From assembly GCF_002646595.1 (NCBI RefSeq), contig NZ_PDUD01000001.1, positions 62,001 to 126,000 of the forward strand: DNA of 64,000 nucleotides, written 5' to 3'. Source of the stretch: Flavilitoribacter nigricans DSM 23189 = NBRC 102662 (GTDB lineage Bacteria; Bacteroidota; Bacteroidia; Chitinophagales; Saprospiraceae). This document shows, piece after piece, positions 1 through 8,466 of the stretch; position 1 is the first letter of the stretch, and every line of letters starts with the position of its first letter. The translations under genes and the position numbers were made by a program. A model generated the notes under the pieces. It was not told the DNA's origin, ran no database searches, and saw only the letters and a program-made list of their open reading frames with translations.

Positions 1-224
1 GTTCTACAGGTAGGGCTAAAATGGCCCGGTAAATTAGGGATATTCTACCAATATCCCTCAACTATCAGTTGTTTGCTAATAATTTTTAACGGAGAATGGG
101 AAAAATAGAAAAAAAATCCAGAATCTTTGGATAAATCTACAGTCGTCTAATTTATTTTTCTACAGCTTCAAAGACTGCTTTCAGCCCCATTCCCATCCAA
201 TATCGCTGTCGAAAGTCCTGGTAA
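1..224. other. Intergenic DNA at the window edge
   Basis: No supportable gene is seen. The stretch is AT-rich with no RNA gene or convincing repeat. It lies downstream of the minus-strand protease gene and its terminator. Confidence 0.5.
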
Positions 225-260
225 TAAAAAAGATCGGTACCGAATACTCGATACCGATCT
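225..260 (-). terminator. Intrinsic terminator of the M43 lipoprotein gene
   Basis: A perfect 9-bp stem, AGATCGGTA at 231-239 and TACCGATCT at 252-260, has a 12-nt loop. Read on the minus strand it is followed by a run of six T. It lies about 60 nt past the stop codon of the minus-strand protease gene, as expected for a rho-independent terminator. Confidence 0.85.
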
Positions 261-322
261 CCACCGTCCGAAGCTTAGGACAGTCTCTGCTGCCGCGCCG
301 GTCGGTTTACAGAACGTTGGCT

Positions 323-1612
323 TTATACGCTAAAGAAGGCAGAAGCGCTCCAGTCCGTAGTCGTACCACATACGGCTCTTACCTGGAATTCGTAATCGCC
401 GTTTCTCATACCGTTCAGCGTGGTGGAATTGGTGCTGGAAGAGACGGTCGTCCAGGCGCCGCCAAGTTCGCGGTAGCGTACTTCGAAGGTAGTACCGGAC
501 TGGTTATCCCAGCTCAGATTCACTTTCTTCTTGTTTACGCTTGAGCTCAGACCGGTAGGCACTACACAGTCGCCGGTTGGCGGAGGTGTACCACCATCAT
601 CGATCACATTCGGTGCATTATTCACCAGTACGGCCAGACTGGAAGCAACGTAATTTTCCATGCGGGTTGCCTGTCCGGCACTGAACATGTACATACAGGC
701 ATCGTAAACGTAATCCATGTAGTTCATGTGCATATCCGTGCTACCGCAGGAGGCTACTCCTAATTCAGGACAGAAGGTCGTTTCACCGCTATAGTACGGA
801 CCGGAAGAATCCGGGGTATCACCTACACCATCATCAGATCCGCAGCCGCCGCCCCAGATGTGATCCAGCAGGAGGTAGTGGCCCAGTTCATGGGTAAGGG
901 TGCGACCCAGGTCGTACGGATAACCAGGAGTAACATCACCACAACCGGATCCGGAACCGAAGGCCTCGTCATCGATCACTACGCCGTCACCATCGCCGTC
1001 ACCTCCTAGCGGAGAGTAACCGAGATACTGAATGTTGCGCACAAAAATATTCAGATAACCGGCCCAGTTGCGATCGGAGTCGCCTCTGGTTGCATTGATG
1101 GTAACTGCGGGATCACCGTCCACCAGACCGTAACCGGAAGGGTGGTTAATGTTGGCTAACTCAAAGGTGATCGCAGCCTGGCCATTGCTTACCCCGGGGA
1201 AAAAGGAGGAAGCATTATTGTTCCATTCGCTAATGTCAGAGTTCGTGCCACCGTAATCGGCATTGAGGATGTCGATCTGGTTTTGCGCCTGGTCCCGCAG
1301 GCACTGTACGTCGATCGATCCCCGCAAACGCTGGTAGTGTACCGCTACCGGGATCACTACATTAGCCCGGCCGTTAAAGTTTGCCGTTTCGAGTTTGACG
1401 AATTTTCTCTGATGAAATTCGGCATAATCCGGATTCAACATCAGCTCTTCCATATGTTCCTCCATACCACAGGCACGGTGCGGAACATCTGCTGATTGAA
1501 CAATGGCATCTTCGGGATTACGAACATCCAATTGGTTGAGTGGGTCTTTTTGACATGCTACTGCGAACAATAACACACCGACTGCTAGTGCGAGTCTTTT
1601 GATTTTTAGCAT
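323..1612 (-). CDS. M43-type zinc metalloprotease lipoprotein with fibronectin-III domain
   Basis: Secreted or surface-anchored zinc endopeptidase of the pappalysin-like M43 family, 429 residues. The N-terminus is a lipoprotein signal (hydrophobic stretch, then FAVAC, Cys near residue 20). The zinc motif HELGHYLLLDH starts near residue 241. About 60 residues later comes the family's Met-turn region, NYMDY, then Cys and GQATRM. The last 80 residues (from about 350) form a fibronectin-III-like domain. Unlike the second M43 protease downstream, it has no T9SS C-terminal sorting domain, so lipid anchoring is the likely retention route (inference). The ATG start directly begins the signal peptide. 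A Bacteroidota -7 box lies 39 nt upstream and a terminator follows. The substrate is unknown. Confidence 0.88.
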   Translation of the reverse strand: MLKIKRLALAVGVLLFAVACQKDPLNQLDVRNPEDAIVQSADVPHRACGMEEHMEELMLNPDYAEFHQRKFVKLETANFNGRANVVIPVAVHYQRLRGSIDVQCLRDQAQNQIDILNADYGGTNSDISEWNNNASSFFPGVSNGQAAITFELANINHPSGYGLVDGDPAVTINATRGDSDRNWAGYLNIFVRNIQYLGYSPLGGDGDGDGVVIDDEAFGSGSGCGDVTPGYPYDLGRTLTHELGHYLLLDHIWGGGCGSDDGVGDTPDSSGPYYSGETTFCPELGVASCGSTDMHMNYMDYVYDACMYMFSAGQATRMENYVASSLAVLVNNAPNVIDDGGTPPPTGDCVVPTGLSSSVNKKKVNLSWDNQSGTTFEVRYRELGGAWTTVSSSTNSTTLNGMRNGDYEFQVRAVCGTTTDWSASAFFSV

Positions 1613-1650
1613 TGCATACTAGTCTTTGGTAATCAAATTTGGTTGAATAG

Positions 1651-1658
1651 CAAATATA
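1651..1658 (-). promoter_or_regulatory. Candidate -7 box for the M43 lipoprotein gene
   Basis: On the minus strand this reads TATATTTG, a full match to the Bacteroidota consensus TAnnTTTG, 39 nt before the ATG. No well-spaced -33 TTTG is seen, so the call rests on the -7 box alone. Confidence 0.4.
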
Positions 1659-1902
1659 GTAAAAAAACGCAATTGTAGAAATCTATAAAAACGCCGTACA
1701 AAGTTTTGCACCAAAGTATAATGACAACGGCCAAATTGGGATTTCAAAATAATCATGAAATTTCCTGTAAACACCGGTACCCTCCTGTAACCCAGGCCAA
1801 GCCAAACCGCCAGATCACTGCCCTTTTTACCGACAAGCCTCAATAAAATGATCGCAACAGGTCGTCAGGTTCGGCTGGTCAAAGTCCATTATCCGCTGAT
1901 GA
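1659..1902. other. Divergent intergenic region, no gene seen
   Basis: This lies between two divergently transcribed genes. No RNA gene, repeat or coding pattern is convincing. Its role is probably to carry promoters for both sides. Confidence 0.4.
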
Positions 1903-1910
1903 TACCTTTG
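1903..1910 (+). promoter_or_regulatory. Candidate -7 box for the sugar dehydrogenase gene
   Basis: TACCTTTG matches TAnnTTTG exactly, 57 nt upstream of the ATG at 1968. No -33 element at standard spacing is visible. Confidence 0.4.
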
Positions 1911-1967
1911 AATTAATTAATCCGATAGCTTTTCCATCTCGGACCTTCTTCCTTGCAGGTAAAAAAC

Positions 1968-3128
1968 ATGGATTACCGTTCTATCCCGCTAATTGGACTT
2001 TTACTTTCCCTGATCATTAGCTGTAAGCCGCAAAAGGATAACCCTCCGGGTGAGGTGCATACTCCGCAGCAGGTTGTGGAAAGTGAACAGCATCGCTTTA
2101 TCATTGACACCCTGGCCCGTGATCTTCAGGTTCCCTGGTCCATCGACTGGCTACCGGACGGGCGGATGCTGATCTCGGAACGGAATACCGGCCAAATCCA
2201 CCTGTTTGAACCCGAAACCGGGTTTCAAAAAGCACTGCCTGCCTTACCGGACGTTTACCGAAAAGGGGATGGCGGTCTACTCGACCTTAAAGTTCATCCC
2301 GATTTCATCCAGAACGAATGGATCTATCTGGCCTACAGTACATCCCGGCCGGATAGCAGCAGTACCACGGTGGTGGAGCGGATCAGGCTTTCCGGGGATA
2401 CGCTCGGAGAACGGGAACGTCTGTTCACCGCCTTTCCTTACTACCGCTCCGAAAGTCACTATGGCTGCCGCTTGCTGCTCACCGACGGATTTTTGTTTAT
2501 AACGATCGGTGATCGCTATCGCCGGGATTCGGCCCAGTATCTTTCCACCCACAACGGGAAAGTCCTGCGCCTGTACGAGGATGGAAGCATTCCGGCGGAC
2601 AATCCCTTTCTATCGGAGCCCGGAGCCCAGCCAGAGATCTGGAGCTACGGCCACCGGAATCCCCAGGGTATGGCGCAACATCCGATTAGCCAGGAGATCT
2701 GGATCCATGAACACGGGCCCAAAGGCGGGGATGAAATCAATATCGTGCGGCCCGGGCGCAATTACGGATGGCCGCTCATCACCTACGGCGAAGAATACGA
2801 GGGAGGTCCGGTGGGAAAGGGGCTGCAATCCCAAGCAGGTATGGAGCAACCACTTTATTACTACAAACCATCCATTGCCCCGAGCGATATGCTTTTTTAT
2901 TCCGGTAAGGCTTTTCCAGAATGGCGGGGCGATCTTTTCATCGGAGCTATGGCACTCCGGCACCTGAACCGCCTGGAGACGCAGGGAAATGAGATCGTCC
3001 ACGAAGAACGCCTCCTGGACGGCCTGGATCGTATCCGGTCCGTCAGTGAAGGCCCGGAGGGTTTTCTCTATCTCGGTACGGACTCCGGATTTTTGTTGTG
3101 CATCAAACCCGCCCGTTTTTTTTGGTGA
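1968..3128 (+). CDS. Glucose/sorbosone dehydrogenase-like (PQQ-type) lipoprotein
   Basis: Beta-propeller oxidoreductase of the soluble glucose dehydrogenase / sorbosone dehydrogenase family, 386 residues. Members use PQQ to oxidise aldose sugars in the periplasm or on the surface. Family motifs include the opening VPWSIDWLPDGRMLISER, the central WSYGHRNPQGMAQHP, then HEHGPKGGDEINI and GRNYGWP. An N-terminal hydrophobic stretch ending LIISC is a lipobox. I chose the ATG at 1968 because it begins the signal peptide; a TTG five codons upstream is possible. The 3' end runs directly into an 8-bp tandem repeat that overlaps the stop codon. The actual substrate cannot be read from sequence. Confidence 0.88.
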   Translation: MDYRSIPLIGLLLSLIISCKPQKDNPPGEVHTPQQVVESEQHRFIIDTLARDLQVPWSIDWLPDGRMLISERNTGQIHLFEPETGFQKALPALPDVYRKGDGGLLDLKVHPDFIQNEWIYLAYSTSRPDSSSTTVVERIRLSGDTLGERERLFTAFPYYRSESHYGCRLLLTDGFLFITIGDRYRRDSAQYLSTHNGKVLRLYEDGSIPADNPFLSEPGAQPEIWSYGHRNPQGMAQHPISQEIWIHEHGPKGGDEINIVRPGRNYGWPLITYGEEYEGGPVGKGLQSQAGMEQPLYYYKPSIAPSDMLFYSGKAFPEWRGDLFIGAMALRHLNRLETQGNEIVHEERLLDGLDRIRSVSEGPEGFLYLGTDSGFLLCIKPARFFW

Positions 3129-3195
3129 GTGGGAGATGGGGTGACTGGGTGATGGGGTGCACCCACTCTCCCACTCTCCCACTCTCCAAATCTCC
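3124..3195. repeat. 8-bp tandem repeats, G-rich then C-rich, forming an imperfect palindrome
   Basis: The left half is four 8-bp units of type GGTGAnnG (GGTGAGTG, GGAGATGG, GGTGACTG, GGTGATGG). They meet at the palindrome GGGTGCACCC, followed by three units CCACTCTC. The first unit contains the stop codon of the dehydrogenase gene. The tract sits between convergent genes. A related G-rich tract occurs at 23928-23973. Confidence 0.8.
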
Positions 3196-3207
3196 TTGTC
3201 TCAAAAA

Positions 3208-5010
3208 CTAGCGGTTGATGATCACCTTACCACTACTTTCCAGATTGCCTTCATGGTCCGTTATTTTGATGAGGTAAAGACCGGAAGACAGATCACGAGT
3301 ATGCATTTCCAGGGTGGTCTCTCCGGCGGGAACCTGCAGCTTTTGCACTATTCTGCCGTAGGCGTCCATCATCCAGACTACGTATTCACTTTCCGTGCTT
3401 ACCTCATCGCTCAGGCTTAGTACCGGTAGCGAAGAGGAAAGGCTATTGATCCGGATCGTAAACAGATCCCGGGCCGGATTCGGGTAAATCCTGAGGGGCG
3501 TAGCATTCAGTTGGGTCGTTCTTCCACCGGGTACGGCGGTGAAGCTGGTACAGCTCGCTTCACTACTTTCCCCACTGCAATTGGTCACCACACACCACTC
3601 GTAATTGGCATTTTTACTTAATCCGGAAGCGACGGCGGAAGTGCCATCGATATCGGCGGATAGCTCATCGCCGTTGCTGAGATTAACCAAAGTTACGGTA
3701 TAGTTCACCGCTCCGGATACTGCATTCCAGGAAAGCAATGCTTCTTTACCACCTTTGCGTACCTCGGTAGTCAGACCGCCCGGAGCCGCACAGGTTCCGG
3801 TGGGCTGGCAATTAGGTGCAGAACCGCAATCCGGATCATCACAGTCGATCAGTCCGTCTCCGTCGTTGTCGATCCCGTCGTCGCATATTTCCGGTTCAAC
3901 GGGCTGGCAGAAAGGATCCGTATCACAGTCCGGATCATCACAATCCACGAGGCCGTCTCCGTCATTGTCGAGACCGTCGTTGCAAAGTTCTACCGGATCG
4001 CCGTTACCACATCCGGAAGAAGACAACAGGCTTTCCCGGGCACCGCCCGTATCAAACAGGGCCCGCATCCGATCGGTCTGCCCCAGAGTGAAGAGGTTCA
4101 TACAAACGTCATCGGAATAGTCCATGTAATTCTGGAACATATCCGGCAGGTCGTTTTTTCCAGCCTGCCCGCGGGGGCGGCAGGAGTTAGGGCCGGGGTA
4201 CGTGCAGGGCGTACCCGAATAATTAGGGCCGCTGGCTTCCGGCGTATCCGCTACAAAATCATCAAAGGAACAGGGACCGTCTCCCCAGATGTGACGCAGG
4301 TTGAGCCAGTGGCCAACTTCATGCGTCGTTGTCCGGCCCAGTGCAAAATTGGTGAACAGACTATATTGTGCTCCCCGACCGAAGGCCGGATAATTACAGA
4401 CCACTCCATCCGTAGCCGCGCTGCCTCCCGGGAATTGGGCGTAGCCGAGCAGACTGTTACCCAGGTCACACACCCAGATATTGAGATAATTGGCGGCCGG
4501 CCAGGCATCTTTTCCTCCATTGGCATCGAATTTCATATCGTTGTTAGAGCTGAATGAAGTCCGGGTGGTGAAGGTACGGGTGATGCCGTTCGTACTGTTG
4601 CCCAGTGGGTCTACCGAAGCCAGACAAAACTCGATCTCGGTATCCGCCGCTACGCCGGTGAAATCCGAAGGCGTATTAGACGCATCCGCATTGAGGCGCC
4701 GGAAGTCTTCGTTCAGCACGTCGATCTGGGACTGGATCTGGGCGTCACTGATATTTTCCGCGGCATTGTTGTACACAACGTGCACCACCACGGGAATCGT
4801 AACTACCCCGCTGACCGCTTTTTCCTTGGCACCGGAGCGGATGTATTCCTGGGTCATTTTCTCGATCCGTTCCATGTTTTTCAGCATGCCGGGATCCTGC
4901 TGGAGTTGTTGTTCGAGCTGTTCCATGGTCGCGCAATTGCGCTGTGCCGACAGGGAAAAACCGATCAGCAGAAAAGCCAGAAAGATAGTAATCGTAAAAA
5001 TCTTTTTCAT
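3208..5010 (-). CDS. T9SS-exported M43-type zinc metalloprotease
   Basis: Secreted zinc endopeptidase, 600 residues from the ATG at 5010, which begins a clear signal peptide (MKKIFTITIFLAFLLIG, cleavage after LSAQ). An upstream start at 5091 would place 27 polar residues before it and is unlikely. The zinc motif HEVGHWLNLRH is near residue 230, followed by a Met-turn region FQNYMDY and LGQTDRM. Two Asp-rich repeats (DNDGDGLVDCDDPDCD near 345 and a sister near 382) resemble calcium-binding thrombospondin type 3 repeats. A fibronectin-III-like domain (about 400-490) and a T9SS type A sorting domain (LRIYPNPARDLF to the C-terminus) follow. Its catalytic domain resembles that of the other M43 gene in this window. 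Confidence 0.9.
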   Translation of the reverse strand: MKKIFTITIFLAFLLIGFSLSAQRNCATMEQLEQQLQQDPGMLKNMERIEKMTQEYIRSGAKEKAVSGVVTIPVVVHVVYNNAAENISDAQIQSQIDVLNEDFRRLNADASNTPSDFTGVAADTEIEFCLASVDPLGNSTNGITRTFTTRTSFSSNNDMKFDANGGKDAWPAANYLNIWVCDLGNSLLGYAQFPGGSAATDGVVCNYPAFGRGAQYSLFTNFALGRTTTHEVGHWLNLRHIWGDGPCSFDDFVADTPEASGPNYSGTPCTYPGPNSCRPRGQAGKNDLPDMFQNYMDYSDDVCMNLFTLGQTDRMRALFDTGGARESLLSSSGCGNGDPVELCNDGLDNDGDGLVDCDDPDCDTDPFCQPVEPEICDDGIDNDGDGLIDCDDPDCGSAPNCQPTGTCAAPGGLTTEVRKGGKEALLSWNAVSGAVNYTVTLVNLSNGDELSADIDGTSAVASGLSKNANYEWCVVTNCSGESSEASCTSFTAVPGGRTTQLNATPLRIYPNPARDLFTIRINSLSSSLPVLSLSDEVSTESEYVVWMMDAYGRIVQKLQVPAGETTLEMHTRDLSSGLYLIKITDHEGNLESSGKVIINR

Positions 5011-5801
5011 ACTGGAATTTTTGGGGAATGCTGGATCAATGGCAAGCCCAACCGACGGGGAGGAAGCGGTTTCAGATGCATGGATCAACACCCATAAATG
5101 AATGAAAATGGTAATTTTTTTGTGTCGTTCGTGCTAAAAGCGGTCATGCCAGATCGGATAAAGGCCGGAAGAGGTAAATGCCCAACTTGAACCAGATCTA
5201 CCTTGCTTACCAATGACAAGCATCCGCTACGGATACCGGAAACACTTTACCTTTGGAAGTCGGATACCAGAGCCGACGGGACCGGAAAGGACCGAATTGA
5301 AGATAGTTGCTGATCTCGTCGAAGGGGGATGAATGGAGGGTAAACCCTTCGGGGATGCTGTTTTAGAAGTTGCATTAAAATAGTAAAAAAAACTGAATTT
5401 CGGGCGCGAAAGGACAGGGAATCTGCCGATACGGGAAATAATGATCAGCAATTAGTGATCTGTTACGAAAAGCGATCTAAGTAGGGAAAGTTGCGGGTAG
5501 ATAATTGCTGGAAAGTATAAGTGTTAACGTCAGAGGAGCCTATCTTAGTATTTATACATGCATTTTTTTTCTATTTAATTCTCCGTATTGCCGATCCGCG
5601 AGTACGGAATGACGGTCATATTTTGGCTTAGGGATCGGATTATAGACAAAATTTACCTGCGGGTCCGATCGCAAATATTTCTTTTTATCGTTACTTTCAC
5701 CGCCCAAATCCTGACCAAGCTGCGAATAGCCAATGAGTAGCCTACCAAATTTTCATGGATTAATTACTTTTGAACTAAAGCTAAACGAAAAATTTTAGAT
5801 C
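5011..5801. other. Long intergenic region between protease and ilvC
   Basis: About 790 bp without a supportable gene. It must carry the promoters of two divergent genes. I looked for a leader peptide, T-box-like structure or attenuator before ilvC and saw none that is convincing; a short CCGTA/TACGG hairpin around 5583-5607 is too weak to name. The small reading frames here have no recognisable protein character. Confidence 0.4.
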
Positions 5802-6863
5802 ATGGCAAAATTGAATTTTGGCGGTGTTGAAGAAAATGTGGTTACTCGGGAAGAGTTCCCATTAGAAAAGGCACGTGAAGTACTCAAAGACGAGACGATC
5901 GCCATCATCGGCTACGGTGTACAAGGACCTGGCCAGTCATTGAACCTGCGTGATAACGGCTTCAATGTTATCGTCGGTCAACGCCAAAACTCCAAAACCT
6001 GGGACAAAGCCGTTGCGGACGGATGGGTACCCGGTGAGACCTTATTCCCTATTGAAGAAGCAGCAGAAAAAGCTACGATCATTCAATACCTGCTTTCGGA
6101 TGCCGCTCAGATCGCCGTATGGCCCAAACTGAAGCCCCATCTGACCAGCGGAAAAGCACTTTATTTCTCCCACGGTTTCGGTATAACGTACCACGAACGT
6201 ACGGGTATTGTACCTCCGGCGGATGTAGACGTTATTCTGGTAGCACCTAAAGGTTCCGGTACCAGTCTGCGCCGTCTGTTCCTGGAAGGACGCGGTCTGA
6301 ACTCCAGCTACGCGATCTACCAGGATGCTACCGGCCGTGCGAAAGAACGCGTTGTCGCTCTGGGTATCGGAGTGGGTTCCGGTTATCTGTTTGAGACTAC
6401 CTTCCAGAAAGAAGTGTACTCTGACCTTACCGGTGAGCGCGGTACGCTGATGGGAGCCATCCAGGGCATTTTCGAAGCACAGTACACCGTACTGCGCGAA
6501 AATGGTCACAGCCCGAGTGAAGCCTTCAACGAAACCGTAGAAGAACTGACTCAGAGCCTGATGCCGCTGGTAGCGGAGAACGGTATGGATTGGATGTACG
6601 CCAACTGTTCTACTACCGCTCAGCGCGGTGCACTGGACTGGAAAAACAAATTCCGCGATGCGGTTAAGCCCGTATTTAAGGACCTGTATTCCAGCGTAGC
6701 TGCCGGCGAAGAAGCTCAGCGCAGTATCGACACCAACAGCCAGCCGGACTACCGGGAGAAACTGGATGCCGAATTGAAAGAACTGCACGATAGCGAAATG
6801 TGGCAGGCAGGTCGCACCGTTCGCGGTCTGCGTCCCGAGTCCGAAGGCGTCGAGATCGACTAA
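5802..6863 (+). CDS. ilvC: Ketol-acid reductoisomerase
   Basis: Converts acetolactate or acetohydroxybutyrate to the dihydroxy acid with NAD(P)H and Mg2+, the second common step of valine, leucine and isoleucine synthesis; cytoplasmic. The Rossmann motif GYGVQGPGQS is near residues 38-47. The cofactor loop VGQRQNSKTW and the metal-binding segment DLTGERGTLMG, followed by EELTQSL, are present. The 353-residue length fits a short (class I-like) enzyme with a slightly extended N-terminus. The ATG start is 350 nt upstream of nothing else in the pathway: ilvB, ilvN and ilvD are not in the window. ilvA follows on the same strand after a palindromic element but appears to have its own promoter. Confidence 0.95.
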   Translation: MAKLNFGGVEENVVTREEFPLEKAREVLKDETIAIIGYGVQGPGQSLNLRDNGFNVIVGQRQNSKTWDKAVADGWVPGETLFPIEEAAEKATIIQYLLSDAAQIAVWPKLKPHLTSGKALYFSHGFGITYHERTGIVPPADVDVILVAPKGSGTSLRRLFLEGRGLNSSYAIYQDATGRAKERVVALGIGVGSGYLFETTFQKEVYSDLTGERGTLMGAIQGIFEAQYTVLRENGHSPSEAFNETVEELTQSLMPLVAENGMDWMYANCSTTAQRGALDWKNKFRDAVKPVFKDLYSSVAAGEEAQRSIDTNSQPDYREKLDAELKELHDSEMWQAGRTVRGLRPESEGVEID

Positions 6864-6871
6864 CATCATCT

Positions 6872-7029
6872 AGAGCCTGTTACACGACCCGGCTGCCGGC
6901 GAAAAACCCGGATTTTGTCACCAATCAAAAGCTATTTTATTCCCTGGCAGAGCTACGGGGGTAAAATAGATGCGGAGCGGAGGGAAAGATCCATTTTGCA
7001 GCCCAGCGAGCGGGTTGGTAACAGGCTCT
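6872..7029. repeat. 158-bp palindromic (MITE-like) element between ilvC and ilvA
   Basis: It begins AGAGCCTGTTAC (6872-6883) and ends with the exact reverse complement GTAACAGGCTCT (7018-7029). Complementarity continues inward imperfectly (CGACCCG with CGGGTTGG, GGCTGC with GCAGCCC). An inner stem CTATTTTA / TAAAATAG lies around 6932-6970. There is no coding capacity. The flanks CTA and TTA do not form a clear target duplication. It could be a MITE, or a folded transcript end of ilvC. Confidence 0.65.
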
Positions 7030-7145
7030 TATAATAAATTCCTACGGGGAATTGGTGCGTGTTGAACGAGTGTTGGATACGAAGATGCAGTAAATACGCT
7101 GTCGACGGAGCAGGATATTCGGGATAAATTATGGGGTTTTTACCC

Positions 7146-7153
7146 TAAATTTG
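7146..7153 (+). promoter_or_regulatory. Candidate -7 box for ilvA
   Basis: TAAATTTG matches TAnnTTTG, 64 nt upstream of the TTG start. No good -33 partner is seen. Confidence 0.4.
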
Positions 7154-7217
7154 CAATCTCCAGTTTCGCTAGATCATCACTCTTTATATTACCACACACC
7201 ATTCACTATATATCGTT

Positions 7218-8459
7218 TTGGTTACCGTAGAAAATATTTACAAGGCTAAAATGTTGCTGAAAGGAGTTGCCGACACAACTCCTTTAATGTTTAATGCCAA
7301 CCTCTCCGATCACTATTCCTGTCAGCTCTGGCTGAAACGGGAAGACCTGCAGGTAGTCCGATCCTATAAGATCCGCGGTGCCTATAACAAAATGGCCGGC
7401 CTGACCGAAGACCAGCGCAGCAAAGGCGTGGTGTGCGCCAGTGCCGGTAATCACGCGCAGGGCGTTGCCTTCGCCTGCCGTAAGATGAAGGTGCACGGAG
7501 TAATCTTCATGCCCAGCGTCACCCCCTCCCAAAAAGTGAAAAAGGTCAAGCTCTTCGGTAAGGAGTACGTGGATGTCCGCCTGGTGGGTGACACCTTCGA
7601 CGAAGCCAATACCGAAGCCCGCAGAATGTGCGAAGAGCAGGGAATGACCTTCGTCCACCCTTTCGACGACGAACGGGTCATTGAAGGCCAGGGCACCGTT
7701 GGTCTTGAGATCCTCGAAAGTTGTAAAGAACCGATCGATTACGTATTTGTGGCGGTCGGCGGCGGCGGATTGCTCTCCGGTCTGGGAAGCTATTTCAACC
7801 AGATCAGCCCGCAAACCAAAGTTATCGGTGTAGAACCGAGCGGTGCGGCCGCGCTCCACGCTGCCCTGCAGGCCGGAGAAGTCGTCACCCTGGAAAAGAT
7901 CGATAATTTTGTCGACGGTGCGGCGGTCCAACGGGTCGGACAGATCACCTTTCCGATCGCCCAGAAGGTCATGGACGATCTGGTACTGGTACCGGAAGGA
8001 AAAGTCTGTACCACCATCTTACAACTGTATAACGAAGAGGGGATCGTCGTGGAACCGGCGGGTGCGCTCACCATTGCGGCACTCGACCAGTACGCCGAAC
8101 AGATCAAAGGTAAAAATGTCGTTTGTGTGCTGAGTGGCAGTAACAACGACATTACCCGGACCGAAGAGATCAAGGAGCGCTCGCTTCTATTCGAAGGCCT
8201 CAAACACTACTTCATCATCCGTTTCCCCCAGCGGGCGGGTGCATTGCGGGATTTCCTCAACAAGGTGTTGGGGCCCAATGATGACATTACCCATTTTGAG
8301 TATACCAAAAAGCACAACCGGGAATCCGGTCCGGCACTGGTAGGTATTCAGATGGAAAAGAAGGAAGATTACGATGCCCTCCTGCAACGCATGGAGGACA
8401 ATCACATAAATTATCAGCCGCTGAACAACAGCCGGATGCTATTCGACCTGCTGATCTAG
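7218..8459 (+). CDS. ilvA: Threonine ammonia-lyase (threonine dehydratase)
   Basis: PLP enzyme deaminating threonine to 2-oxobutyrate, the entry to isoleucine synthesis. The PLP lysine lies in RSYKIRGAY (near residue 50). The glycine-rich phosphate loop is VAVGGGGLLSG, and SASAGNHAQG-type sequence (CASAGNHAQG) is present. A C-terminal ACT-like regulatory domain (about 325-413, HYFIIRFPQRAGALRDF) suggests isoleucine feedback control, by family knowledge. I accept the TTG start: it gives the family N-terminus VTVENIY, no in-frame ATG lies upstream, and the first internal ATG (7250) would remove conserved residues. The gene ends 7 bp from the convergent metX stop codon. Confidence 0.93.
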   Translation: MVTVENIYKAKMLLKGVADTTPLMFNANLSDHYSCQLWLKREDLQVVRSYKIRGAYNKMAGLTEDQRSKGVVCASAGNHAQGVAFACRKMKVHGVIFMPSVTPSQKVKKVKLFGKEYVDVRLVGDTFDEANTEARRMCEEQGMTFVHPFDDERVIEGQGTVGLEILESCKEPIDYVFVAVGGGGLLSGLGSYFNQISPQTKVIGVEPSGAAALHAALQAGEVVTLEKIDNFVDGAAVQRVGQITFPIAQKVMDDLVLVPEGKVCTTILQLYNEEGIVVEPAGALTIAALDQYAEQIKGKNVVCVLSGSNNDITRTEEIKERSLLFEGLKHYFIIRFPQRAGALRDFLNKVLGPNDDITHFEYTKKHNRESGPALVGIQMEKKEDYDALLQRMEDNHINYQPLNNSRMLFDLLI

Positions 8460-8466
8460 ATCCGGG

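Noticed and set aside
3124-3195. CRISPR array
   Set aside because: The repeat unit is 8 bp without unique spacers and there are no cas genes.
5227-5451. Possible 74-residue protein in the protease-ilvC gap
   Set aside because: No ribosome-binding context, no recognisable fold or signal, and composition like non-coding DNA.
5452-5801. Attenuator or leader peptide before ilvC
   Set aside because: No short frame rich in Ile, Val or Leu codons and no paired terminator/antiterminator were found.
6042-6869. Long open frame on the minus strand opposite ilvC
   Set aside because: It lies entirely within ilvC, has no protein-like motif, and results from the third-position composition of a highly expressed gene.
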